Shown: piece by piece, positions 36,862 to 44,788 of the stretch | How positions within the stretch are numbered: position 1 is the first letter of the stretch | How the letters are laid out: each line of letters begins with the position of its first letter | Source: Bombella apis | GTDB lineage: Bacteria > Pseudomonadota > Alphaproteobacteria > Acetobacterales > Acetobacteraceae | Assembly (NCBI RefSeq): GCF_018221685.1 | Contig: NZ_JAGJTM010000006.1 | Location: 2,501-66,500 of the forward strand | Direction of reading: 5' to 3' | DNA: 64,000 bases | Position numbers and translations under genes: made by a program | Notes under the pieces: generated by a model | Databases searched by the model: none | Seen by the model: the letters and a program-made list of their open reading frames with translations, nothing else | What the model was told of the DNA's origin: nothing

Positions 36862-38037
36862 ATGCTCATGTTCCGCCCGAAACTGGCTGTGCGTCTGTCC
36901 CAGACGGTCATTTATGGCAGTACGGCCCTGCTGGGTTTTGGGGTTCTGGCCGGATGTCAGAAGAAAACGCCCCCAGCACCGCCGCCCCAGTCCGTTGCCG
37001 TCATGACACTGCACAGGCAGAGCGTTCCGCTGGAAACATCACTCCCGGGTCGGACGGATGCCTACGAACAGGCACAGATTCGCCCGCAGGTCAGCGGCGT
37101 GCTCGTTTCCCGCACCTTTGAGGAGGGCAAGGACGTACAGGCCGGGCAGCCTCTCTATCAGATTTATATTGCACCGTTTCAGGCGGCGTATGACCAGGCC
37201 CGCGGGCGGTTGATGGAGGCCCAGGCCAGCGCCATCCGTGCCCATGCCCAGCTGAAGCGTTACAAGGCTCTTGTCGGGCCCAGGGCCATCAGCCGTCAGG
37301 AATATGACAATGCGCTGGCTACGGCCCGTCAGGCGGATGCCGAGGTGGTGCAGGCACAGGCCGCCGTCGAAACGGCCCAGGTCAATCTCAACTACACTCA
37401 TGTGCAGTCACCAATTGATGGACGCATCGGCCGGACGCTTTACACGGCAGGCACACTGGTCACGGCCAATCAGAGTAACCCCATTGCCGTGGTTACACGG
37501 CTGGACCCGATCTATGTGGATGTCAATCTGGCGGCAGAAGACATGATCCGCCTGCGGCGTGAGCTGGCATCTGGCCAGCTGGAGCGGAACGGCAGCGAGG
37601 CCGCCGTGACGCTGGAACTGCCAGATGGCTCCACCTATGGTCAGACAGGTCAGCTGAAACTTTCTGAAGTGACGGTCGATCCCGGTACGGGGACGCTGGT
37701 GATGCGTGCTGTCATGCCCAACCCGGACAAGCTGCTTCTGCCGGGCATGTTCGTCCATGCCCACATCAAGGAGGGCAGCGACCCGAATGCCCTGCTCCTG
37801 CCGCAGGTTGGCGTGCAGCGGACGCCCAAGGGTGAGCCTTATGTCATGGTGGTGGATGGGCAGAATCACGTCCATCTGCGCATGGTCGGGCTGGGGCAGA
37901 CAGTTGGGGCCCGCTGGATGGTTACCAGAGGCTTGAAGGATGGGGAAAGGGTGATCGTTGAGGGCTTGCAGAAAGTTCATCCTGAAGGGGAGGTCAGACC
38001 CCATGAGGTCAGTCTGGCTGATCTGGGGATGGAGTAA
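36862..38037 (+). CDS. RND efflux periplasmic adaptor (AcrA/MexA family)
   Basis: The membrane-fusion lipoprotein of a tripartite pump, about 391 aa from ATG 36862 (ATG 36868 also possible; a frame from 36790 lacks a proper signal). Lipobox FGVLAGC, then a polyproline stretch. Lipoyl halves QIRPQVSGVLVSRTFEEGKDVQAGQPLYQI and YTHVQSPIDGRIGRTLYTAG, split across residues about 75-105 and 190-215, flank an alpha-hairpin. The C-terminal beta-barrel and membrane-proximal domains include DPGTGTLVMRAVMPNP and LLPGMFVHA. First gene of the pump operon, 6 nt before the permease. Confidence 0.93.
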   Translation: MLMFRPKLAVRLSQTVIYGSTALLGFGVLAGCQKKTPPAPPPQSVAVMTLHRQSVPLETSLPGRTDAYEQAQIRPQVSGVLVSRTFEEGKDVQAGQPLYQIYIAPFQAAYDQARGRLMEAQASAIRAHAQLKRYKALVGPRAISRQEYDNALATARQADAEVVQAQAAVETAQVNLNYTHVQSPIDGRIGRTLYTAGTLVTANQSNPIAVVTRLDPIYVDVNLAAEDMIRLRRELASGQLERNGSEAAVTLELPDGSTYGQTGQLKLSEVTVDPGTGTLVMRAVMPNPDKLLLPGMFVHAHIKEGSDPNALLLPQVGVQRTPKGEPYVMVVDGQNHVHLRMVGLGQTVGARWMVTRGLKDGERVIVEGLQKVHPEGEVRPHEVSLADLGME

Positions 38038-38043
38038 CGGCCC

Positions 38044-41000
38044 ATGTCACTGTCACGTTTCTTTATCGACCGCCCCATCTTTGCCTGGGTGGTCGGGCTG
38101 ATCATCATGCTTGTGGGTGGTGTGTCCATCACACAGATGCCAATCGCTCAATATCCCACCATTGCTCCGCCGCAGATTGCTGTCAGTGTGGATGATCCCG
38201 GTGCCTCGGCCGATACAGTCAACAACACGGTGGTACGGCCCATCCTCCAGCAGATGTCTGGTCTGGACCATCTGGAGTATCTGTCTGCCCAGTCCTATGG
38301 CAGCGGCCATATGGAGATCGACCTGACCTTCGAGCAGGGGACGAATCCCGACATCGCCCAGGTGCAGGTACAGAACAAGCTCCAGCTTGCCCAGCCCCGT
38401 CTGCCGCCCGATGTGGTCAGCCAGGGGCTGAGTGTCACCAAGGCAGCCAAGAACTTCATGCTCGTCATCGGCTTCATCTCCACTGACGGGAGCATGAACG
38501 GGAAGGACATTTCGGATTACGTGGCGTCCAACGTGATGGACCCGCTGTCCCGCATTTCCGGTGTGGGGGATCATACGCTTTTCGGGTCCGAATATGCCAT
38601 GCGCATCTGGATGGACCCGGACAAGCTGTACAAATATGGCCTGACCGTGAGTGACGTGCAGAGTGCCATCCAGAGCCAGAACATCCAGGTGGCATCCGGT
38701 GAGCTGGGTGGCCTGCCTGCCCGCAAGGGGATCGGGCTTGATGCCAACATCATCGGCCCTGTCCGCCTGACGGAACCGGAACAGTTCAGCAACATGCTGC
38801 TGAAGGTCCAGCAGGATGGCAGCCAGGTCCGCATGAGAGATATCGGGCACGTTGAGCTGGGGGCACAGAGCTACAATTTCACGTCCCGCTACAACAACAG
38901 GCCGGCCACGGCCATGGCCCTGAAGCTGGCCCCCGGTGCCAACCAGCTTGTGACGGAAGATGCCGTCCGGGCGAAGATTGCCCAGCTGTCGCAGTTCTTT
39001 CCCAAGGGGTTGAAGGTCGTCTACCCGCTGGATACGGCACCGTTCATTACCCACTCCATCGAGGAGGTGATCGAGACACTGCTGGAGGCCATTGCGCTGG
39101 TCTTCATCGTGATGCTTGTCTTCCTCCAGAATTTCCGGGCGACCCTGATCCCCACCATCGCTGTTCCGGTGGTGCTGCTGGGAACGTTCGGCATCCTGTC
39201 GGTGCTGGGTTATAGCATCAACACGTTGACCATGCTGGCCATGGTGCTGGCTGTGGGGCTGCTGGTGGATGATGCCATCGTGGTGGTGGAAAATGTCGAA
39301 CGTGTGATGAGCGAAAAGGGCCTTTCCCCACGGGACGCCGCCCGTGAATCCATGGATGAGATTTCTGGAGCGCTGGTGGGTATCGTGCTGGTCCTCAGTG
39401 CGGTGTTTCTGCCCATGGCCGCCTTTGGCGGGTCCACCGGGGTGATTTACCGTCAGTTCTCCATCACGGTGGTGGCGGCCATGTGGCTGTCCGTTCTGGT
39501 GGCCATGGTCATGACGCCGGCTCTTTGTGCCACCATGCTCAAACCCATGAAACATGAGGTCCATTTCCGTCCGGCAGTCTGGTTCAATGAGCGGTTCGAC
39601 TGGCTGACGAAACGGTATGTCAGTGGCGTGCGCCGCATGTTGCATTTCCGCACCCCTGCCATGATCGTTTTCCTGGCCCTGACAGGGCTGGTGGGCTTCC
39701 TGTTCATGAAGGTGCCGACGGGCTTCCTGCCAGACGAGGATCAGGCCCTCATTTTCGGGCAGGTCAGCATGCCTGCCGGGGCAACCGATGCGCAGATGGG
39801 GGCCGTCAACCACCGCATCACCGAATACGTGCTGAAGACCTATGGCCGGGATGTGGAATCCGTCTTCACCATGAATGGCTTCAGCTTCGCCGGGCAGGGG
39901 CAGAATGCCGGTGCGTTCTTCATCAGGCTGAAACCGTGGGACAAGCGGCCTGGTTATGCACATTCCAGCATGGCCATTGCCAACAGAATCATGGGGCATT
40001 TCTGGGGGGATCCGGCAGCGCAGATTTACGCCCTGAACCCCCCTGCGGTGATGGAACTCGGTAATGCCACCGGGTTCGATCTGGAGCTGGAAGATAACGG
40101 CCATATCGGTCATCAGGCCTTCCTTGCCGCCCGGAACAAGCTTCTGGCAGCGGCGTCCAAAAATCCGCTTCTGTCCGCTGTGCGCCCGATGGGGCTGGAA
40201 GATGCCCCCCAGTTTGTATTGGACCTCAACCGTGAGAAGGCCAATGCACAGGGCATCAGCAATGCGGAGCTCAACACGACGATCCAGGGGGCCTTCGGCT
40301 CGATTTACGTCAACCAGTTCACCCGCAATGACCGTGTAAAGCAGGTCTATATCCAGGGTGAGCCTTTCTCCCGCATGACGCCAGAGGACCTGAACCGCTG
40401 GTATGTCCGCAACAATCTGGGGGACATGGTACCCTTCAATGCGTTTGCCACGGGCCACTGGATTCTCGGTGCGCAGAAGGTGGAAAACTATAATGGCCTG
40501 AATTCCTATGAGATTCAGGGTGTGCCTGCCGTTGGGGTCAGTTCCGGCCGTGCGGTGGAGGAAATCGAGAAGATCATCAAGACCCTGCCGCCGGGAGTGG
40601 GGCATGAATGGACGGGCCTGACCTTTGAGCAGCTGGCGTCCGGCAACGCTACGGGGCCGCTTTATGCGCTGGCGGCCATTGTGATCCTGCTCTGTCTGGC
40701 TGCCCTGTATGAGAGCTGGGCCATCCCGTTTGCCGTGCTGCTCGTGCTGCCGCTGGGCGTGCTGGGGGCCATCGGTTCGACACTCTGGCGTGGACTGAGC
40801 AATGACGTCTATTTCCAGGTCGGGCTTCTGACAACCGTGGGGCTGGCCGTGAAGAATGCGATCCTGATCGTGGAATTCGCCAAGGCCTTTTATGAGCAGG
40901 GCGACACGCTGGAAGATGCTGTCATGAAGGCCGGGCAGGAGCGTCTGCGTCCCATTCTGATGACCTCCATAGCTTTCGTCTGCGGTGTGTTCCCACTGGC

Positions 41001-41187
41001 TATTGCCACGGGTGCCGGTGCAGCCTCCCGTGTGGCGATCGGGACCTGTGTGGTAGGCGGTATGCTTACCGCTACCATTCTGGCCATCTATTTCGTGCCG
41101 CTGTTCTTTGTGGTTGTGCTGCGTCTCTTCAGGGTCAGGCGGCTTTCGGAACAGCCTCATGCAGGGCAGGAAGGAGATCACGCATGA
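38044..41187 (+). CDS. RND multidrug efflux permease (AcrB/MexB, HAE1 family)
   Basis: The inner-membrane, proton-driven pump subunit of the tripartite system, 1047 aa, full length for the HAE1 family. It starts SRFFIDRPIFAWVVGLIIMLVGG. The proton-relay Asp pair is visible in VGLLVDDAIVVVENV (about residues 405-419). Other family blocks are FVMLVFLQNFRATLIPTIAVP-like TM segments, GFLPDEDQ, and AVKNAILIVEFAK near the C-terminus. The long open frame on the opposite strand is an artefact of codon bias. The outer-membrane channel gene overlaps by 4 nt. Substrates are probably lipophilic toxicants, but not determinable here. Confidence 0.96.
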   Translation: MSLSRFFIDRPIFAWVVGLIIMLVGGVSITQMPIAQYPTIAPPQIAVSVDDPGASADTVNNTVVRPILQQMSGLDHLEYLSAQSYGSGHMEIDLTFEQGTNPDIAQVQVQNKLQLAQPRLPPDVVSQGLSVTKAAKNFMLVIGFISTDGSMNGKDISDYVASNVMDPLSRISGVGDHTLFGSEYAMRIWMDPDKLYKYGLTVSDVQSAIQSQNIQVASGELGGLPARKGIGLDANIIGPVRLTEPEQFSNMLLKVQQDGSQVRMRDIGHVELGAQSYNFTSRYNNRPATAMALKLAPGANQLVTEDAVRAKIAQLSQFFPKGLKVVYPLDTAPFITHSIEEVIETLLEAIALVFIVMLVFLQNFRATLIPTIAVPVVLLGTFGILSVLGYSINTLTMLAMVLAVGLLVDDAIVVVENVERVMSEKGLSPRDAARESMDEISGALVGIVLVLSAVFLPMAAFGGSTGVIYRQFSITVVAAMWLSVLVAMVMTPALCATMLKPMKHEVHFRPAVWFNERFDWLTKRYVSGVRRMLHFRTPAMIVFLALTGLVGFLFMKVPTGFLPDEDQALIFGQVSMPAGATDAQMGAVNHRITEYVLKTYGRDVESVFTMNGFSFAGQGQNAGAFFIRLKPWDKRPGYAHSSMAIANRIMGHFWGDPAAQIYALNPPAVMELGNATGFDLELEDNGHIGHQAFLAARNKLLAAASKNPLLSAVRPMGLEDAPQFVLDLNREKANAQGISNAELNTTIQGAFGSIYVNQFTRNDRVKQVYIQGEPFSRMTPEDLNRWYVRNNLGDMVPFNAFATGHWILGAQKVENYNGLNSYEIQGVPAVGVSSGRAVEEIEKIIKTLPPGVGHEWTGLTFEQLASGNATGPLYALAAIVILLCLAALYESWAIPFAVLLVLPLGVLGAIGSTLWRGLSNDVYFQVGLLTTVGLAVKNAILIVEFAKAFYEQGDTLEDAVMKAGQERLRPILMTSIAFVCGVFPLAIATGAGAASRVAIGTCVVGGMLTATILAIYFVPLFFVVVLRLFRVRRLSEQPHAGQEGDHA

Positions 41188-42677
41188 CCATGAAGCAGCA
41201 CGGCAGGAACAGGGCCGTTCTTGCAGGGATGATGGGGCTGGGCAGCCTGCTGCTGACTTCCTGCAACCTGTCTCCGAAATATCATCGGCCGGATGCGGCC
41301 GTCTCGCAGACCTACCCGGCCGATGCAGAGATTAGGCCGGGCCAGCCCGCCCATCAGCAGGTGTCCGATCTTGGTTGGGAAGATTTCTTCACTGATCCAC
41401 GGCTGAAGGCCCTTATTGGTCTGTCCCTTGCCAACAACCGGGACCTTGCTGCCCAGATGGCCGCCGTGGCGGCCGAACAGGGGCAGTATCAGGTGCAGAA
41501 TGCCGCCCTGTTCCCGACCATTTCAGTCGGGGGTGGTGCACAGTATGTGGGGCCGTCCGATACGGCCGGGTTCGCCTTCGCACCGGGGTCTGGCACATCG
41601 GTGTCCACACTGCGTTTCTATCAGACGTCCATCGGGTTTTCGTCCTATGAGATCGACCTCTGGGGACGCATCCGCAATCTGAGCCAGGCCCAGAAGGAAC
41701 AGACGCTGGGCACGGTCGAGAATCTGCGGAACCTGTGGATCACCACCGTCTCACAGGTGGCAAGCACCTACATCCAGTGGCTGGCGGATCGGCGTCTGCT
41801 GGACCTCGCCCACCGTACAGCCCGTACGAGGGCGGATACATGGCGTCTCAACAAGCTGGAATATGATCATGGCGAGCTGGATGCCCTGACCTTGGCCCAG
41901 AGTGCGACCGAGCTGGAGCAGGCCCGTTCTGACGAGGAGAAGGAAACAAGGGCTGTGGCGGATGACGAACATGCGTTGCAGCTGCTCGTCGGCACGCCCC
42001 TGCCTGCAGACCTGCCGCCGCCCCTCCCGATGGGACGGCAGACGATGATTTCCGACCTGCCAGCCGGTCTGCCGTCCGACCTGTTGCAGCAGCGGCCTGA
42101 CATCATGGCGGCCGAGCACAGCCTGCTGGGGGCCCATGCCTCTGTCGGGGCGGCCCGGGCCGCTTTCTATCCCCGTGTGACGCTGACGGCGAGCGAGGGG
42201 ACCAGTTCTCTCCAGTTCCGCCGCCTGTTCAGCCATCTGGCCGAGACATGGGGCGTCTCCCCCAACATCAGCATCCCGCTGCTGACATGGGGTGTCAATG
42301 AAGGGAACCTGCGGACGGCCAAGGCCAAGCTGAAGCAGGGCATTGCCGAATATCAGAAGGCCATCCAGTCGGCCTTCCGGGAAGTGTCCGATGCGCTGAC
42401 AGCACGGGAGACATACCGTCGGCAGGACAGTCATATGATCGTGCTGGAAACACAGGCCCAGCGGGCTTACGATCTCGCCCGGATGCGCTATCATGCTGGC
42501 ATCGACAGTTACCTGACCACGCTGGTGCAGGAGCGCCAGCTCTATCAGGCCCAGCAGACCCGCATCATGGTCGAGGCGGCACGGTTTCAGAACATGGTAA
42601 CGCTGTATCGTGCCCTGGGTGGCGGCTGGAGCCGCAAAAGCCAGGGGACATCAAGCACACCACCCGGCCATCTGTAA
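41184..42677 (+). CDS. Outer-membrane efflux lipoprotein (NodT/OprM family)
   Basis: The TolC-like channel of the pump, 497 aa. Signal peptide with lipobox LLLTSC, Cys near residue 27, followed by NLSPKYHRPDA, standard for NodT/OprM proteins. Two OEP repeats follow: DPRLKALIGLSLANNRDL... and RPDIMAAEHSLLGAHASVGAARAAFYPRVTL (about residues 305-335), plus SYEIDLWGRIRN. It overlaps the permease by 4 nt, completing a self-contained adaptor-pump-channel operon. Confidence 0.94.
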   Translation: MTMKQHGRNRAVLAGMMGLGSLLLTSCNLSPKYHRPDAAVSQTYPADAEIRPGQPAHQQVSDLGWEDFFTDPRLKALIGLSLANNRDLAAQMAAVAAEQGQYQVQNAALFPTISVGGGAQYVGPSDTAGFAFAPGSGTSVSTLRFYQTSIGFSSYEIDLWGRIRNLSQAQKEQTLGTVENLRNLWITTVSQVASTYIQWLADRRLLDLAHRTARTRADTWRLNKLEYDHGELDALTLAQSATELEQARSDEEKETRAVADDEHALQLLVGTPLPADLPPPLPMGRQTMISDLPAGLPSDLLQQRPDIMAAEHSLLGAHASVGAARAAFYPRVTLTASEGTSSLQFRRLFSHLAETWGVSPNISIPLLTWGVNEGNLRTAKAKLKQGIAEYQKAIQSAFREVSDALTARETYRRQDSHMIVLETQAQRAYDLARMRYHAGIDSYLTTLVQERQLYQAQQTRIMVEAARFQNMVTLYRALGGGWSRKSQGTSSTPPGHL

Positions 42678-42703
42678 GGGGTCGGGCCGAGGGGAGACGG
42701 CAT

Positions 42704-43057
42704 ATGCGTTTTATGAAACAGGCTGGCCTGCTGGCAGGAACTGGCATGATGCTGATGGGCGTGGCCGGACTGGCTCCTGCGCAGGCTGATGAGGCTGATT
42801 CGGTTGTCAGAAAGCCGATGCCCGGCTCGTCCCTGCCCAGGGTACATGCCGATTATAGCATGTTTCATTTTGTTCCCCGGGGTGATGAGGTGACCGTGCA
42901 GCCCGAGCGGAACCGCCTGCTGTTCCGCAAGAAAAGTGGTCAGCCAGATGGCTATGGCGAACGCCGTGGGGCAGCCATCGTCTATTATGATTCCAGCGGG
43001 AAACCCGTCCGCATCCAGCGTCTCACGCCGGAAGAGCTGGATCGGATGAACCAGTAG
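42704..43057 (+). CDS. Small exported protein of unknown function
   Basis: 117 aa with a signal peptide cleaved after about PAQA. The mature protein is basic and polar: a motif RKPMPGSSLPRVHADYSMFHFVP is followed by YGERRGAAIVYYDSSGKPVRIQRLTPEELDRMNQ (about residues 85-117). It lies 26 nt after the efflux channel and may be co-transcribed. I recognise no family. It ends 25 nt from the convergent pnuC-like gene. Confidence 0.65.
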   Translation: MRFMKQAGLLAGTGMMLMGVAGLAPAQADEADSVVRKPMPGSSLPRVHADYSMFHFVPRGDEVTVQPERNRLLFRKKSGQPDGYGERRGAAIVYYDSSGKPVRIQRLTPEELDRMNQ

Positions 43058-43082
43058 GAACGGTCCTGCCTGTTTCGGGGGG

Positions 43083-43658
43083 TCAGCGTTTCCACTTCCA
43101 GTAGCCGTAGAGGCCGAGGCCGGTATAGCCGGCATAGAGCAGGGCCGTGATGGTGAGAGAGCGGTTGATGAACAGGCCCGTATAGATCACGTCAATGCCG
43201 GACCAGAGCAGCCAGCTCACACGGTGGCGCCGGGCTGTCCAGAGCTGGGCAAGCAGGCTGGCTCCGCTCAGCCCTCCATCCAGAAGAGGAGTTGGGTCGT
43301 CACTCCAGCGTTGCAGGGCCAGAATCCATAAAATGGAGAGAATCAGGAAGAAGCCCGTCTCCAACATGGCCCGGTTGAAGGCGAGAGGGCGGGCGGGCAG
43401 GTCATCTGCCGGGCTGGATGGCCTATCTTGGCGGAGGTTCCCTCCGGCCTGTTTTTCTCGTGCCCACAAGGCCCAGCCATAGAGGATGGCGATGCTGAAG
43501 ACACCTTGCAGCACCGTGTCTGCATAGAGATGGGCCTGGAAGAACACCGTGCCATAAAAGAGCGTTGCCAGCAGGGAGATGGGCCAGCCCATCATGAGGC
43601 GTTGTGCTGTCAGCCAGACGCCGGAGGCACTGAGCAGTGCGGCGATCAGTTCCGTCAT
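43083..43658 (-). CDS. PnuC-family transporter, probably thiamine-specific (PnuT-like)
   Basis: A membrane protein of 191 aa with about seven hydrophobic segments. PnuC features are visible: GWPISLLATLFYGTVFFQAHLYADTVLQGVFSIAILYGW across residues about 24-62, and WLLWSGIDVIYTGLFINRSL. PnuC proteins import vitamin precursors by facilitated diffusion, with trapping by phosphorylation. Because the operon is headed by a TPP riboswitch and contains a kinase, the substrate is inferred to be thiamine rather than nicotinamide riboside. It is the last gene, 3 nt after the kinase gene. Confidence 0.82.
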   Translation of the reverse strand: MTELIAALLSASGVWLTAQRLMMGWPISLLATLFYGTVFFQAHLYADTVLQGVFSIAILYGWALWAREKQAGGNLRQDRPSSPADDLPARPLAFNRAMLETGFFLILSILWILALQRWSDDPTPLLDGGLSGASLLAQLWTARRHRVSWLLWSGIDVIYTGLFINRSLTITALLYAGYTGLGLYGYWKWKR

Positions 43659-43661
43659 GGG

Positions 43662-44786
43662 TCAGTCTCTTTCCAGCATGGCCAGCAGGGCCCGGCCACG
43701 CTCCGTCTGGAACCAGCGTGCATGGCCGATGAGGTAATCCCGCCGGGATATGTCGGCGGCGTTCCTGTTGCCGAGGACATGGCCGTAATAGGCAACCTCT
43801 GAAAGGGCAAAGGTGACGTGGCAGAGGGGCAGCCAGCAGGCGGTGAGGCGTTTCTCGGCAGGGCTGCGGGGCCGCTGGACATCATAGGCGTGCAGGAAGG
43901 CCCTCAGCTGCTCCTCATGCACGGTCGGGCAGCCATCCGGGGCCAGCCAGCTGATGAAGCTGCGTTCCATAGCCACGGCGAGGTCGAAGCTGGCACTGGT
44001 CAGGTCACACATGCCGAAATCGAAGGCACGGGCAGCCACGAGCCCATTACTCTCCCTGTGCCAGAGGAGGTTGGCCCCGTGCCAGTCCCCATGCCCCCAG
44101 AGGGGGCGGTCTTCTGGCAGCAGGGGGAGCAGGGCTTCATGGAACGGGGTCAGAAGGGGCAGGACATCCCGTTGCAGCGATGAGAGGGGATATGTGTCTG
44201 TCAGCCCTTCCTGTCGGGTGATCCACGGGATCAGGCTGTCCGCCAGCCTGTCGCCCAGCAGGGGATGCCGGGCGGAAATGAGGGGTGGGTCATGGCGTGG
44301 TGGGGCCTGATGGCCCTCGCTGGCCTGATGCAGCCGTGCCAGAAGTGTTCCGCTGGAAGCCGCCTGTGCCGTGTCGTGATAGGGCCGCCATGAGTCCAGC
44401 CCCCGATAGGCGTCCTGCTCCGTGTAAAGGGGGAAGGCTTCGTAGGTATGCTCGGGCGTGGCCAGGGCGGTCCGGCCATCCAGCATGGGCAGTGGGGCGG
44501 CGGCTGGCAGGCCCCGCTTTGCCAGATGGCTGGCGAAGCGGTGTTCTTCCGTCAGTGTTTCCACAGAGCGCAGGGCACGTCCGTGGCGTTTGAGGAACAG
44601 CCGCCCCCCATCTTCCAGCGCCACGATGGCCGAGGCGGAGAAGGGGCGGCGGCTGTGCCAGAGGAGGGGATTCCGGGCGGGCCGGACGCCCCAGTGCGGC
44701 AGAAGGGCCGTGACGTCACCGTCTGTCAGGGGAGGCCAGACGCAGCCATTGTAACCGCTTTCCAGACCAAGGGGGCGTGCCGACAT
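43662..44786 (-). CDS. APH/ChoK-fold phosphotransferase, probable thiamine-salvage kinase
   Basis: 374 aa with an aminoglycoside-phosphotransferase fold. The nucleotide-binding lobe includes GGRLFLKRHG (lysine near residue 66). The catalytic loop is WGHGDWHGANLLW (about residues 226-238), and the metal-binding Asp is in RAFDFGMCDL. This fold covers choline, thiamine, homoserine and aminoglycoside kinases. Sitting between a TonB receptor and a PnuC transporter under a TPP riboswitch, it most likely traps thiamine or a precursor by phosphorylation. An antibiotic-resistance role is not suggested. Gap to the receptor gene: 2 nt. Confidence 0.75.
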   Translation of the reverse strand: MSARPLGLESGYNGCVWPPLTDGDVTALLPHWGVRPARNPLLWHSRRPFSASAIVALEDGGRLFLKRHGRALRSVETLTEEHRFASHLAKRGLPAAAPLPMLDGRTALATPEHTYEAFPLYTEQDAYRGLDSWRPYHDTAQAASSGTLLARLHQASEGHQAPPRHDPPLISARHPLLGDRLADSLIPWITRQEGLTDTYPLSSLQRDVLPLLTPFHEALLPLLPEDRPLWGHGDWHGANLLWHRESNGLVAARAFDFGMCDLTSASFDLAVAMERSFISWLAPDGCPTVHEEQLRAFLHAYDVQRPRSPAEKRLTACWLPLCHVTFALSEVAYYGHVLGNRNAADISRRDYLIGHARWFQTERGRALLAMLERD

Positions 44787-44788
44787 GC

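Noticed and set aside
38053..41181. A 1042-residue open frame antisense to the RND permease
   Set aside because: The composition is H/Q/R-rich with no domain; it mirrors GC-rich codon bias of the real gene, which has all RND motifs.
43662..44786. Aminoglycoside-resistance phosphotransferase
   Set aside because: The fold is shared by many metabolic kinases, and the TPP riboswitch operon context favours vitamin salvage.
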